54,863 nt of DNA, taken from the IMG/VR virus record IMGVR_UViG_3300033273_000548, positions 1-54,863 of that record; one strand, written 5' to 3'. Of the stretch, positions 7,570 to 15,550 are shown one piece after another. Within the stretch, counting starts at the first letter, position 1, and every line of letters starts with the position of its first letter. The notes under the pieces were generated by a model. That model was not told the DNA's origin. It did no database searches and saw only the letters and a program-made list of their open reading frames with translations. This DNA is from a virus. The position numbers were made by a program, and so were the translations under genes.

Positions 7570-8858
7570 TGTTTTGCTCCGTACAGGCCGTAAGAATCTC
7601 TCACGAGTTTCAAAGAAGAAAGCATTTGACCGCCTTCAAAATGGTGTCTCACTTCTTTTATTAAGTAGTTACCGCTTTGTTCTGGGTCTACCTCTGCACC
7701 CTTTCCTGCATCAACTTCTTGAAATTGTGCGTAAAGAATGTTTCCTGCTTTCAGATTTATGTTCATTGGTACTACAATATTTAGTGCTTGTGTGAAAAGC
7801 AAGTTATACCTGGCAAAGGATTTTGCCATATCAGTAGCATCTCTACCAGAATCTTCAATATCTCCAGTGGGATCCAACATACCAACATCAGCAGATCTAA
7901 ACATTATCCTTGAAGGTCTATTAGCAAAATCAACTGGAAATGTTGGTTTGGATCCTCCTAATTTTGCTTTTAGTTCGGAACCTAGTCCATAACTTATTCC
8001 GTCCACTTGATTCTTATAAAGATCATAGACATAAGTTACGTTAGCATACATTCCGACTCTGAGAGACTTCATTAGATCAACATTTTTTTCAAAACCATAG
8101 TTTAGTATATTAAAGTCATTTTCAGGTTTATTAGCCTCATTGATCGGACTATAATTATATTTGGGAATATCTTCTTTTGATGTACTCCCAACCTGGACTT
8201 GAGTTGATGAAACTAACGATTCAATACTTCTGAAATTAAAACCATCTCTATTCTCATAAAATAGAAATCCAGCAACTCCTTTCGCAATGTTTCCATTCTT
8301 TCCAGAAGTTGAGGTAGTTGGAATACCTTTTGGTCCCAACCAAGTTAGAATATGAAAAGGTTTTTTGAGTGTACCAATGAAACCATAAGAATTTGAGGTC
8401 TTCTCTATATTAGTCGATTTAAACTTATTTGTCTTTAATACATCTTTTAGTATAGATTCTACGTGTTCATTTATAGATCTTTTGTTGAATTTCTTTTGAA
8501 CTCTAGCAGTTTCATTAGTCAATCCTTCTCTAGAACATAAATGTAGAGTGAAAAATTCTTTAGAACCATCAGAAGTTATTCCACTGACTTTATAAACATA
8601 CATGGAATATTGTCCATCAAGTTTAAAATCACCAGAAGCAGTTTGTATATCAACATCTACTCTTTCTCCACCACGAATTGGAAGACCATTGTAAATCGAA
8701 TATGTTGCAGCACATTGAATTGTCATCATCACAGATGGTGACAAGATATCTTCATAATAATCACAAAAAAGAATAGCGTTAGTTAGATCTATTGTTCTCT
8801 TTGTGACTTCTGATGTAATAGTAAGAGATTTATATTTTAGAAGTGTTACTGCTGACAT
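7566..8858 (-). CDS. gp27: Baseplate hub protein gp27-like, 430 aa
   Basis: Length (430 aa; T4 gp27 about 390), beta-rich composition and position immediately before gp5 fit the gp27 hub ring that joins the tail tube to the gp5 spike. Supporting stretches are an early DYYEDILSPSVMMTIQ strand region and a late AGNILYAQFQEVDAGKG region, resembling the two tube-like barrels of gp27/VgrG hubs. The start is the ATG at 8856-8858, 1 bp after the M23 gene ends. Identification rests on context and general form, not on a single diagnostic motif. Confidence 0.65.
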   Translation of the reverse strand: MSAVTLLKYKSLTITSEVTKRTIDLTNAILFCDYYEDILSPSVMMTIQCAATYSIYNGLPIRGGERVDVDIQTASGDFKLDGQYSMYVYKVSGITSDGSKEFFTLHLCSREGLTNETARVQKKFNKRSINEHVESILKDVLKTNKFKSTNIEKTSNSYGFIGTLKKPFHILTWLGPKGIPTTSTSGKNGNIAKGVAGFLFYENRDGFNFRSIESLVSSTQVQVGSTSKEDIPKYNYSPINEANKPENDFNILNYGFEKNVDLMKSLRVGMYANVTYVYDLYKNQVDGISYGLGSELKAKLGGSKPTFPVDFANRPSRIMFRSADVGMLDPTGDIEDSGRDATDMAKSFARYNLLFTQALNIVVPMNINLKAGNILYAQFQEVDAGKGAEVDPEQSGNYLIKEVRHHFEGGQMLSSLKLVRDSYGLYGAKQ

Positions 8859-8859
8859 A

Positions 8860-10839
8860 TTACGTTGACGATAGAGTGGTTAATAATGCCGTCTTAAATA
8901 AACTATTTAACACTACACTTGGATTGGGTGGGGGCATCACTATAGTTCCACCACCTCCACCGCCAGAATTAATTACCATTGGTCTTTGTCCTCCACCCAA
9001 TACAACTGGATCTTGACTGATTGGAATAACCATTACTTGGCTTTGTTGAGTGTTATAGGATGGGTATTGTTCCAATCCTTGTGAGAGAGACTTTCTTGCA
9101 GATGCTACTTGTGTTGGTGATACTTTTGCAGCAACAGGCATAGACTGATATTCCTCAACCTTTACCTTATACTCTTCCATCTCTGCATTGTATTTTTCTA
9201 TAGCTTTTTTAAAAGAAGCTGCACCAGATCTACCAGTAAATTTACTTCTATCTGGTCTTACAGGTTCTGTCGGTGGTGTTATTGTTGCTTTAGGATTTGG
9301 GTCAACAGTAGGTGGTTCCTGTTGTTGTTCATTATATTTCTTCACGTCAGCATTATATTTTTCCATAGCATTTTCGTATTCTTTTGCACCAGATCTTCCA
9401 GTAGCAAAGTTACTTCTTTCTGGTCTTACAGGTTCTGTCGGTGGTGTTATTGTGGAAGGTGTTCTAACTGTCCCTTCAGTCTTTTCAGTCTTTTCAGTAC
9501 TGCCAGGCACACTAGTTTGCCCTGGCGCAGCTTCTGCATCAGCACTTTGAGTTACTGTTACATCACCACCAAATCTAAAATAATTATCAGCTTCACTACT
9601 AGGATCTACAGCTCTTCCATTTTTCCAAAGTTCAAAGTGTAAATGTGTACCTGTAGATCTCCCAGTGTTTCCAACGACTCCAATTACCTGACCGGGAACA
9701 ATATCTTGCCCCTTGGATACTGAAATTGAACCATCAGCTAGATGAAAATATTTTGTCGTTGAACCATCTGGGTGATCTATAACAACAGCATTTCCAGCAC
9801 TACCCAAATATCCAGCATAACCAACTTTTCCCTCTTGAATTACACTAATGGGCTCATGATCTACTCCTGATCCAGCATAATCATTTCCATTATGGTTTCT
9901 TCCCCAACGGGGACCAAATCCACTTGTTTTAGTAACACTACTTGGTGCTTTACCGCCAGATGCACTAACTTTTTGTAGTTTTTCATCTCCATATGGTTTA
10001 CCACCACCTTGTTTGTCTGGATATTGAGCTCCAAGTTCTTGATTTGGTTCTTGTCCAGTTACAGATGCAATAGCATTTGCAGAACCCGCAATACTAGTAT
10101 ATGCATATTTTTCAAACTTAAACACTACATCATCAAATTTATTTGTAATATCTGAGAAAGTATTTTTTTGTACCGCAGCAGATGATTTTTGTTTTGTTTC
10201 ATTCTCTGCTAGTTTTTGTTCTTGTTTTTCTTTTACACCTTCACCGGTAATTGCCTCATGCGCTCTATCTCCCAAGAATCCACCCAGGAAGTTTCCTGCC
10301 ATACTTCCTACCACGAATCCCAGACCAGGGACAGGAATTAGGGCCTGACCAATAGCACCACCTAAGAGAGAACCAGCGAGAGCACCACCAGCACCTGCAG
10401 CAGCTTTTCCTACACTCTCGCCTTCAGCAAGTCCTGTTGCAAAGTCTAATCCAGCAAAAGCAGCATTTGCGATACCAACAGCTTTCAGACCACTCAATCT
10501 TATACCTTTACCCTTTGGTATAGCACCACCTTTTTGGCCCCTCCTACCTCTAAAGAAGTCACCAACAAATGATGCAACATCCATAGCTCCAGAAGCTAAG
10601 GCTGATAATAAACTTCCAGGTCTACCAAAAGTGGACGAAACATTTGTTGTAGTTATTTTGTTTATCTGTTTTTGATCTGGGAGTTTAATTGCTTCTAAAT
10701 TCTTGGTCTCGACGTTCATGAATCTCAAGAAGTCGTCTAGGGAGTTTTTGGTTCTCCCCATTTGAGCTCTTGATCTATTAATTTTTACAATATTATTAAA
10801 AGCCGATACTAAAGGAGATCTTAATGGAGTGTCTGACAT
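8860..10839 (-). CDS. Hub/tape-type structural protein with M23 metallopeptidase domain, 659 aa
   Basis: Residues about 300-415 are an M23 (LytM-type) peptidase with all zinc and catalytic residues: H316xxxD320, H366, and H399/H401 in GTHLHFE. M23 enzymes cut peptidoglycan cross-bridges. Residues 115-195 are a Gly/Ala-rich hydrophobic segment like those of tape-measure proteins that insert into membrane. Residues 463-505 and 519-562 are a tandem duplication beginning TITPPTEPVRP. It lies between the lysozyme-like protein and gp27-like, where T4 has genes 28 and 29. Inferred role: wall-digesting component carried in the tail hub or tube. Confidence 0.8.
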   Translation of the reverse strand: MSDTPLRSPLVSAFNNIVKINRSRAQMGRTKNSLDDFLRFMNVETKNLEAIKLPDQKQINKITTTNVSSTFGRPGSLLSALASGAMDVASFVGDFFRGRRGQKGGAIPKGKGIRLSGLKAVGIANAAFAGLDFATGLAEGESVGKAAAGAGGALAGSLLGGAIGQALIPVPGLGFVVGSMAGNFLGGFLGDRAHEAITGEGVKEKQEQKLAENETKQKSSAAVQKNTFSDITNKFDDVVFKFEKYAYTSIAGSANAIASVTGQEPNQELGAQYPDKQGGGKPYGDEKLQKVSASGGKAPSSVTKTSGFGPRWGRNHNGNDYAGSGVDHEPISVIQEGKVGYAGYLGSAGNAVVIDHPDGSTTKYFHLADGSISVSKGQDIVPGQVIGVVGNTGRSTGTHLHFELWKNGRAVDPSSEADNYFRFGGDVTVTQSADAEAAPGQTSVPGSTEKTEKTEGTVRTPSTITPPTEPVRPERSNFATGRSGAKEYENAMEKYNADVKKYNEQQQEPPTVDPNPKATITPPTEPVRPDRSKFTGRSGAASFKKAIEKYNAEMEEYKVKVEEYQSMPVAAKVSPTQVASARKSLSQGLEQYPSYNTQQSQVMVIPISQDPVVLGGGQRPMVINSGGGGGGTIVMPPPNPSVVLNSLFKTALLTTLSST

Positions 10840-10843
10840 ATTA

Positions 10844-12640
10844 TTAACCGTCTACGATGTTATAAACCATTTTTGAATATAACAAAAGGAAGTTATCACT
10901 ATTGGATGGACTTAAAAGTGGAACCGATGGTCCAGTTTGTTTTCCTCCACCTCCTCCAGAGATAACACCACCACCTCCTCCACCGCCTCCGCCTTGAGGT
11001 TGTGGACTTGATAGATTTAAAGGAGCAACTGTTACCTGTGGAGTTGTTGAAGCTGGTGGTTGAGAAACTGTCTGTGCAATTTGTTGTTGGTCTTCCTTCT
11101 TCATGGTTGCTGGCATAACATTAGGAACCTCTGGTGTGGTTACCTTTGGATCTGATGTTTGTGGTTCTAGACCTTTTTCTTTTTGAAGAACTGTCATAAT
11201 ATTTCCATATGCCTTGTTCATACCATCATTATCATAAGCACCACTACCAGAAGTCTTTTTAACAGAAGCAAACTGAACTGCCAATCGATCATTAAATTGA
11301 GCATCAGTAATTTTTCCAGCTTTCCATTCTTGATATCCAGCAACATTCAAATAATAATCGGACATCCTATCCTGAGTTTCTTTATTAAAAAGTGTCTTGG
11401 AAGTATCAATACCCATTTTTTTAGCAACAGCTCTAACTTCCATCATCTGATATGCTCCCATAGCAGCACTTCTATCACTACCATCTGCACTATTATATCC
11501 AAGTGATTTTTGGTGATTTAAATAATCAGTTTGAAGATCATGAACTTGATCAATAGTCATCTTCGTAATATCTTCTCTACCTCTAGAGAATGTATCACGA
11601 TTTCTGGAATACATTGAACTATAATCATTACCAGATTCAAGTTGTCTAATCGCTGTCTTCAAATCTGGTGCGTCGGTGACGGCGGCGCCTCCACCACCGC
11701 CTCCGCCTCCGCCTCCGTCATCTTCTGTAGAAGTCATTGGAAGAGCTGAGGGAGCTGATGGCGATGAAGTTATGTCATCCTTTTCTGCACCACCTGTAGT
11801 CAAATGTTCTATCGCCTTTGAAAATCTGTCTAGAATTAATCCAAATCTATCTAATAATACTGGAGGAATGATACCCTCAGATGATGGTACAGTTTGAACT
11901 CCACCACCCCTATCCATCATACCACTAACTACAGCTGTACCCAATCCTCCAGCTAAAGCAGCACCACCCAACATCATACCGGGGCGGCGTCTCATCGCTC
12001 TCATTATGCCTGTGGGAGCACTTCTTTTTAATCCTCCACCAGGAACGTTAATATCCAAATTAATTCCTCCTGGTCCACCTGAAGCCTGAGGTAAACCAGA
12101 GAGCTGTTTTACTATCCTCCCGATGGTTTGTCTAACTATTCTTGCGACTCTAAAAGAATCTCTAAAGATTCTTTGGAGTGCTTTTAAATTGTTTCCAAGA
12201 GTTTTTACATTCCGTTGATTGCCCAGGAACTGTATATACCCAATAGCTTCCCTGTATAGATTTAGGAAATTGCCTAGAATAGCATTTGGTTTTGCAGCAT
12301 CAATCTTATCTAATCTAGACCTATAATTTTCTCTTACTTCAGCAAGTCTTTGGGTGACAAGTTGAGTTACATTATTGTTTATTGACGATACTTGATTTTC
12401 TACGTTGTTTAATATATTTGTAGACAACGTACTGATCATACTTCCGAGATCAGGTGGTCTTGCAGCAACTCCAGAAACTGATGCTCGATTAAATTGAACT
12501 ATTTTATTTGCTGCGTTCGAAACGATTCCACGTCCTAAGGGACTTCCACCAGTAATAAAATTGGCAGCACCAGAAGGTGATCCTCCGCCGGACCTTTCTC
12601 TAACAATACTTCCTGGATTAAGGGGGGAACTAACTGCCAC
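10844..12640 (-). CDS. Hub/tape-type structural protein with lysozyme-like domain, 598 aa
   Basis: Residues 65-180 are mostly helical, 210-240 form an Ala/Gly hydrophobic patch, and a pure glycine run lies at 309-318. Residues about 324-490 resemble phage muramidase/transglycosylase domains: LESGNDY with Glu335 as candidate catalytic acid, then a SAAMGAYQM motif and a YYLNVAGY region. A second Gly-rich stretch precedes the C-terminus. It precedes the M23 protein, so the phage may carry two tail-borne wall hydrolases of different bond specificity. The lysozyme call is from motif resemblance and should be taken as probable. Confidence 0.65.
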   Translation of the reverse strand: MAVSSPLNPGSIVRERSGGGSPSGAANFITGGSPLGRGIVSNAANKIVQFNRASVSGVAARPPDLGSMISTLSTNILNNVENQVSSINNNVTQLVTQRLAEVRENYRSRLDKIDAAKPNAILGNFLNLYREAIGYIQFLGNQRNVKTLGNNLKALQRIFRDSFRVARIVRQTIGRIVKQLSGLPQASGGPGGINLDINVPGGGLKRSAPTGIMRAMRRRPGMMLGGAALAGGLGTAVVSGMMDRGGGVQTVPSSEGIIPPVLLDRFGLILDRFSKAIEHLTTGGAEKDDITSSPSAPSALPMTSTEDDGGGGGGGGGGAAVTDAPDLKTAIRQLESGNDYSSMYSRNRDTFSRGREDITKMTIDQVHDLQTDYLNHQKSLGYNSADGSDRSAAMGAYQMMEVRAVAKKMGIDTSKTLFNKETQDRMSDYYLNVAGYQEWKAGKITDAQFNDRLAVQFASVKKTSGSGAYDNDGMNKAYGNIMTVLQKEKGLEPQTSDPKVTTPEVPNVMPATMKKEDQQQIAQTVSQPPASTTPQVTVAPLNLSSPQPQGGGGGGGGGVISGGGGGKQTGPSVPLLSPSNSDNFLLLYSKMVYNIVDG

Positions 12641-12815
12641 GATTTGATGCCTGTTGTGCCTTTAGGTTTTCTTCTTCAATATGCATTTTCAAGAGGGTGA
12701 GATAAATGTCTCTCTCCCAAGGCATCATGTTTTCAATCTCAGTTAATGAATATTTATGGAACTGCATGAGAGCGAAATTAATGCGGAAATATGACTCAAG
12801 ATCAACGTGAGCCAT
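12630..12815 (-). CDS. Small baseplate-hub-associated protein, 61 aa
   Basis: The frame can be read from TTG at 12821, but ATG at 12815 (MAHVDLESYFRINF) is the better start because it lies 2 bp after the gp26 stop. It has a helical form with a typical SLTEIENMMPWERDIYLTLL segment, seen in small proteins next to gp26 in marine T4-like phages. It overlaps the next gene by 11 bp. By position it may do the work of T4 hub-assembly factors gp28 or gp51, but similarity to them cannot be shown by eye. Confidence 0.6.
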   Translation of the reverse strand: MAHVDLESYFRINFALMQFHKYSLTEIENMMPWERDIYLTLLKMHIEEENLKAQQASNRGS

Positions 12816-12817
12816 AA

Positions 12818-13546
12818 TCAACCGAAAAAACTCGTTAATCCCTCCAAAGTTACAGAATTTTCAACTTTAGTGTTTGGATTGGTGACCTTAAATGTATGAG
12901 ACAGTTTAGGCATTGTCTCAAAGAACTTCTCAATCTTTTTAAATTGGTCAGCATTCATGCTCTCAATGAATTCAATCAAATCTTTTTTAGTGCAATCCGA
13001 CGCAGCCCATGCTTCGTCTTCAGTGAAAATGGTTTCAATACATGAGGAAATAATCTCAAAAGATTTTTCAATTGTGGATAAAGATTCTTGAGTAGTAAAA
13101 TCAAAATTATTTTTGATGAACTGATCCAAAGATGGATATTTCATCTTAATAGCAATTGAGTCATCTAGTTTAATCTCTGTTGTGTGTTCTTCTGATTTTT
13201 CAACTTTTATTTCATCAACGAAAATCTTTACAGGAACTTCAGTGGTTCCATCATCAGAACAAGTGATGACAAGATCAATCGCTTCTCCAACAGATTTTCC
13301 ACGAACATTGAGGAAAATATATTCGATATCAAAAGAAGGTAGATCTTCTACTTTGACTCCTCGTGTCTGAATACAATCTTTCAAAACATTTTTAATAGCA
13401 AGAGTAATTTGTTTTACATCTTGACTTTCTAGAGCTAAGATTAGAACTTTCTCTTCTTTTACAAGAAAGGGACGATATTTAATCTTTTTTCCTGATGAAG
13501 GCAACTCAAGTTCATAAATCGGAGTCGCAATTTTTGGTAATGGCAT
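12818..13546 (-). CDS. gp26: Baseplate hub subunit gp26-like, 242 aa
   Basis: The N-terminal ATPIYELELPSSGKKIKYRP and FLVKEEKVLILALES segments are diagnostic of the T4 gp26-type baseplate hub family. The C-terminal half is charged and helical, ending VTLEGLTSFFG. Length 242 compares with 208 in T4. It lies between gp54 and a small hub gene, as in other cyanomyoviruses. It acts in hub assembly in the infected cell. Confidence 0.85.
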   Translation of the reverse strand: MPLPKIATPIYELELPSSGKKIKYRPFLVKEEKVLILALESQDVKQITLAIKNVLKDCIQTRGVKVEDLPSFDIEYIFLNVRGKSVGEAIDLVITCSDDGTTEVPVKIFVDEIKVEKSEEHTTEIKLDDSIAIKMKYPSLDQFIKNNFDFTTQESLSTIEKSFEIISSCIETIFTEDEAWAASDCTKKDLIEFIESMNADQFKKIEKFFETMPKLSHTFKVTNPNTKVENSVTLEGLTSFFG

Positions 13547-13567
13547 AACGGTTTCAATTCATATTTT

Positions 13568-13575
13568 TATTTAGA
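13568..13575 (-). promoter_or_regulatory. Possible degenerate late promoter TCTAAATA
   Basis: Minus-strand TCTAAATA differs by one base from the T4 late octamer and lies 21 bp before the gp26 ATG. It sits just outside the end of gp54. The mismatch makes it weak evidence. Confidence 0.3.
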
Positions 13576-13579
13576 GCAG

Positions 13580-14554
13580 TTATTGTGGAGGAGTTAAACC
13601 AGTTGGTGGATCTATACTAGCATCAACTCCAAAGACGGGCTGAGTGTACATATTTTGTCCATTATTAAGATTAGCCCAAGAGATTGTTGGAGAAGTTAAT
13701 ACACTTTCTCCATTATCTGTAGTATTTTGGTCTTGATAATTATTTTGTCCTGTACCAAAATGATTTAATATGACGTATCTATCATAATTAAAAGTAACGG
13801 TAGTTCTTGTAATTGTACTACCTTCATATGTTACTGGTAAAGCTGTTAAATTGGTTGGAAATGCATTAATGAATTTATAGGTCAACATATTGGGTGTTCT
13901 TGTGATATCCCTAGTGCGATTATCTACGTGAATATCCCTTTCAAATTTTGTAATTGCAACATCTCTCTTATACGTTTCTGGATATCTAAATCTAAAGAAT
14001 TGGTTGTCATTCATTTGACCAACCCCACCTCTGGGATTTCCTTTTATTAATCTACCTTTTGTATTATACAAAGGATTTATGAAGTTCAACCATTCTTCGA
14101 ATAGACGAATTATACCATACTCAGCATCCACATAGAATGTCATAGTTATTTCTGGAAAGTCCCTTCTCACAGGAAATCTTTCCACAATACCTTGTCTACT
14201 ACCAGTCTCTTCCGCTAAAGTCATTGAAATTCCAGGTAGAGAAGTTTCATTGCACATAAATTCATATCGGAGAGAATTTAGTGCTTGACCACCATTTAGT
14301 ACTTGATTACCTAAAACTCCACAAGTCACCAACCAAGCATTAATATTAATATCAGATTTTTCTGTTGGATAAGTATCTCCTAAAAATAAACTTACTTTGA
14401 ATTGGCTTGTAACTGATAGTTCGCCAAACAGATCCCTAACCGAAGGAACAGCCGAACGAGCATCATTCGTTTCCCGAGGTAGAGTCATCCTCGCATAAAT
14501 TGGATCAATCCTATATGGATTATTGGGATAATCCGGTCTAAACGGTTCGGACAT
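13580..14554 (-). CDS. gp54: Baseplate tail-tube initiator gp54-like, 324 aa
   Basis: Its size (324 aa; T4 gp54 320 aa) and tube-protein-like features fit gp54, which starts tail-tube polymerisation: FKVSLFLGD near residue 53, then NETSLPGISM, FPEITMTFYVD and a tube-fold FEEWLNFINPL segment near 170. The Pro-rich termini are variable. It starts 28 bp from the divergent gp4 gene, so its promoter must lie inside gp4 coding DNA. Its partner gp48 is on the opposite strand, unlike the T4 arrangement where 48 and 54 are adjacent and co-directional. Confidence 0.8.
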   Translation of the reverse strand: MSEPFRPDYPNNPYRIDPIYARMTLPRETNDARSAVPSVRDLFGELSVTSQFKVSLFLGDTYPTEKSDININAWLVTCGVLGNQVLNGGQALNSLRYEFMCNETSLPGISMTLAEETGSRQGIVERFPVRRDFPEITMTFYVDAEYGIIRLFEEWLNFINPLYNTKGRLIKGNPRGGVGQMNDNQFFRFRYPETYKRDVAITKFERDIHVDNRTRDITRTPNMLTYKFINAFPTNLTALPVTYEGSTITRTTVTFNYDRYVILNHFGTGQNNYQDQNTTDNGESVLTSPTISWANLNNGQNMYTQPVFGVDASIDPPTGLTPPQ

Positions 14555-14555
14555 C

Positions 14556-14563
14556 TATAAATA
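14556..14563 (+). promoter_or_regulatory. T4-late promoter TATAAATA
   Basis: A perfect T4 late octamer on the plus strand, 19 bp before the gp4 ATG, within the 28-bp gap between divergent gp54 and gp4. It should drive the whole plus-strand block gp4 to gp53. Confidence 0.8.
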
Positions 14564-14582
14564 TTACTTAAGGATCTATACT

Positions 14583-15026
14583 ATGTATATGAGTTATAAG
14601 GGAAAATATAGACCAGAGAATCCCAGAAAATATAAAGGTGACCCATCCAATATCATTTACCGTTCTCTTTGGGAACGTAAATTTATGAGATATTGTGACT
14701 TAAATGAGAGTGTAAACCAATGGCAATCTGAAGAGTTCTGGATTCCATATCGTTCTCCTCTTGATAATAGAATTCACAGATACTTTCCAGACTTCTTTGT
14801 TAAGTATAAAGACAAATCTGGTAAGACAAGAGTTATGGTCATTGAGATCAAACCTAAAAATCAAGTAGTAATGCCAGAACAGAATCCCAAAAGAAGAACT
14901 AAAGCATGGGCATATAAAGTTCAGACTTGGGTTGTCAATCAAGCAAAGTGGGAAGCAGCAAAAGAATTCTGTGCAGATCGTAACTATGAATTTAAGATTA
15001 TGACAGAAGAGGATCTAGGCATATGA
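14583..15026 (+). CDS. gp4: Head completion protein gp4-like, 147 aa
   Basis: It matches T4 gp4 in length (about 150 aa) and along most of the sequence: SLWERKFMRYCD, FWIPYRSPLDN, RYFPDFFVKY, VIEIKPKNQ and a basic C-terminal half. The ExK element VIEIKPK and the PDFF motif give it a nuclease-like (PD-D/EXK) look, known for this family. It completes packaged heads before tail joining. ATG at 14583 has AGGA 8 bp upstream; a second ATG lies two codons later. It overlaps the next gene by 4 bp (ATGA). Confidence 0.9.
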   Translation: MYMSYKGKYRPENPRKYKGDPSNIIYRSLWERKFMRYCDLNESVNQWQSEEFWIPYRSPLDNRIHRYFPDFFVKYKDKSGKTRVMVIEIKPKNQVVMPEQNPKRRTKAWAYKVQTWVVNQAKWEAAKEFCADRNYEFKIMTEEDLGI

Positions 15027-15550
15027 GTTTTGACGGCATATTCCAACCTGGAGAAGGTTTTGGATACGATCTAATTAAAAAGTATAAAGGAAAGAATGTC
15101 AAGAGTGACACTTACACTGGAGAACTCAGACAATATCTTGGTGAACTTGAACAGTTTAGTATTCACGAAATTGATACAGGCGGGATAGAAGTTGGTAGAT
15201 TATACTTCTTCATTTATGGAGCGTCAACTCCTGGACTAAAGTTTCATGATACACAACCATTGGCATATATTACAGAAGTAAATTATAATGAAGGTTATTT
15301 CATAGGAACAAATTTACATTACCTAAATCGTAAAGTAAGAGAGGGAGTTGCAAAAGGCTTAATAAATAGTGGCAGTACCGTAGGTGTACCTCGCAATACT
15401 ATTCATCGTTATAAATTTTCTGGGGTCAGTGGAGGATTTTTAAGAGTTCCAGAAAAAGATTGGCCCTCCGTTGCATTGTTACCAACTGAAAAATTCGTTG
15501 ACGATAGAGGACAACCTTTCCCGAACCATAGAGCCTGGAGCGCACCTTAA
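15023..15550 (+). CDS. Conserved structural protein of T4-like marine phages, 175 aa
   Basis: It contains YFFIYGAS, then PLAYITEVNYNEGYFIGTNL and HYLNRKVRE, the pattern of a family found beside gp4 and gp48 in marine T4-like phages. It has no membrane or enzymatic motif. It overlaps gp4 by 4 bp and its TAA abuts the GTG of gp48. By position it could serve in the baseplate or neck, but I cannot assign it to a T4 gene. It is not gp53, which is recognisable at 17039. Confidence 0.7.
   Translation: MSFDGIFQPGEGFGYDLIKKYKGKNVKSDTYTGELRQYLGELEQFSIHEIDTGGIEVGRLYFFIYGASTPGLKFHDTQPLAYITEVNYNEGYFIGTNLHYLNRKVREGVAKGLINSGSTVGVPRNTIHRYKFSGVSGGFLRVPEKDWPSVALLPTEKFVDDRGQPFPNHRAWSAP

Noticed and set aside
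11676-11897. Plus-strand ORF with a proline run opposite the glycine tract of the 598-aa protein
   Set aside because: It is the antisense reading of GGN codons and has no independent support.
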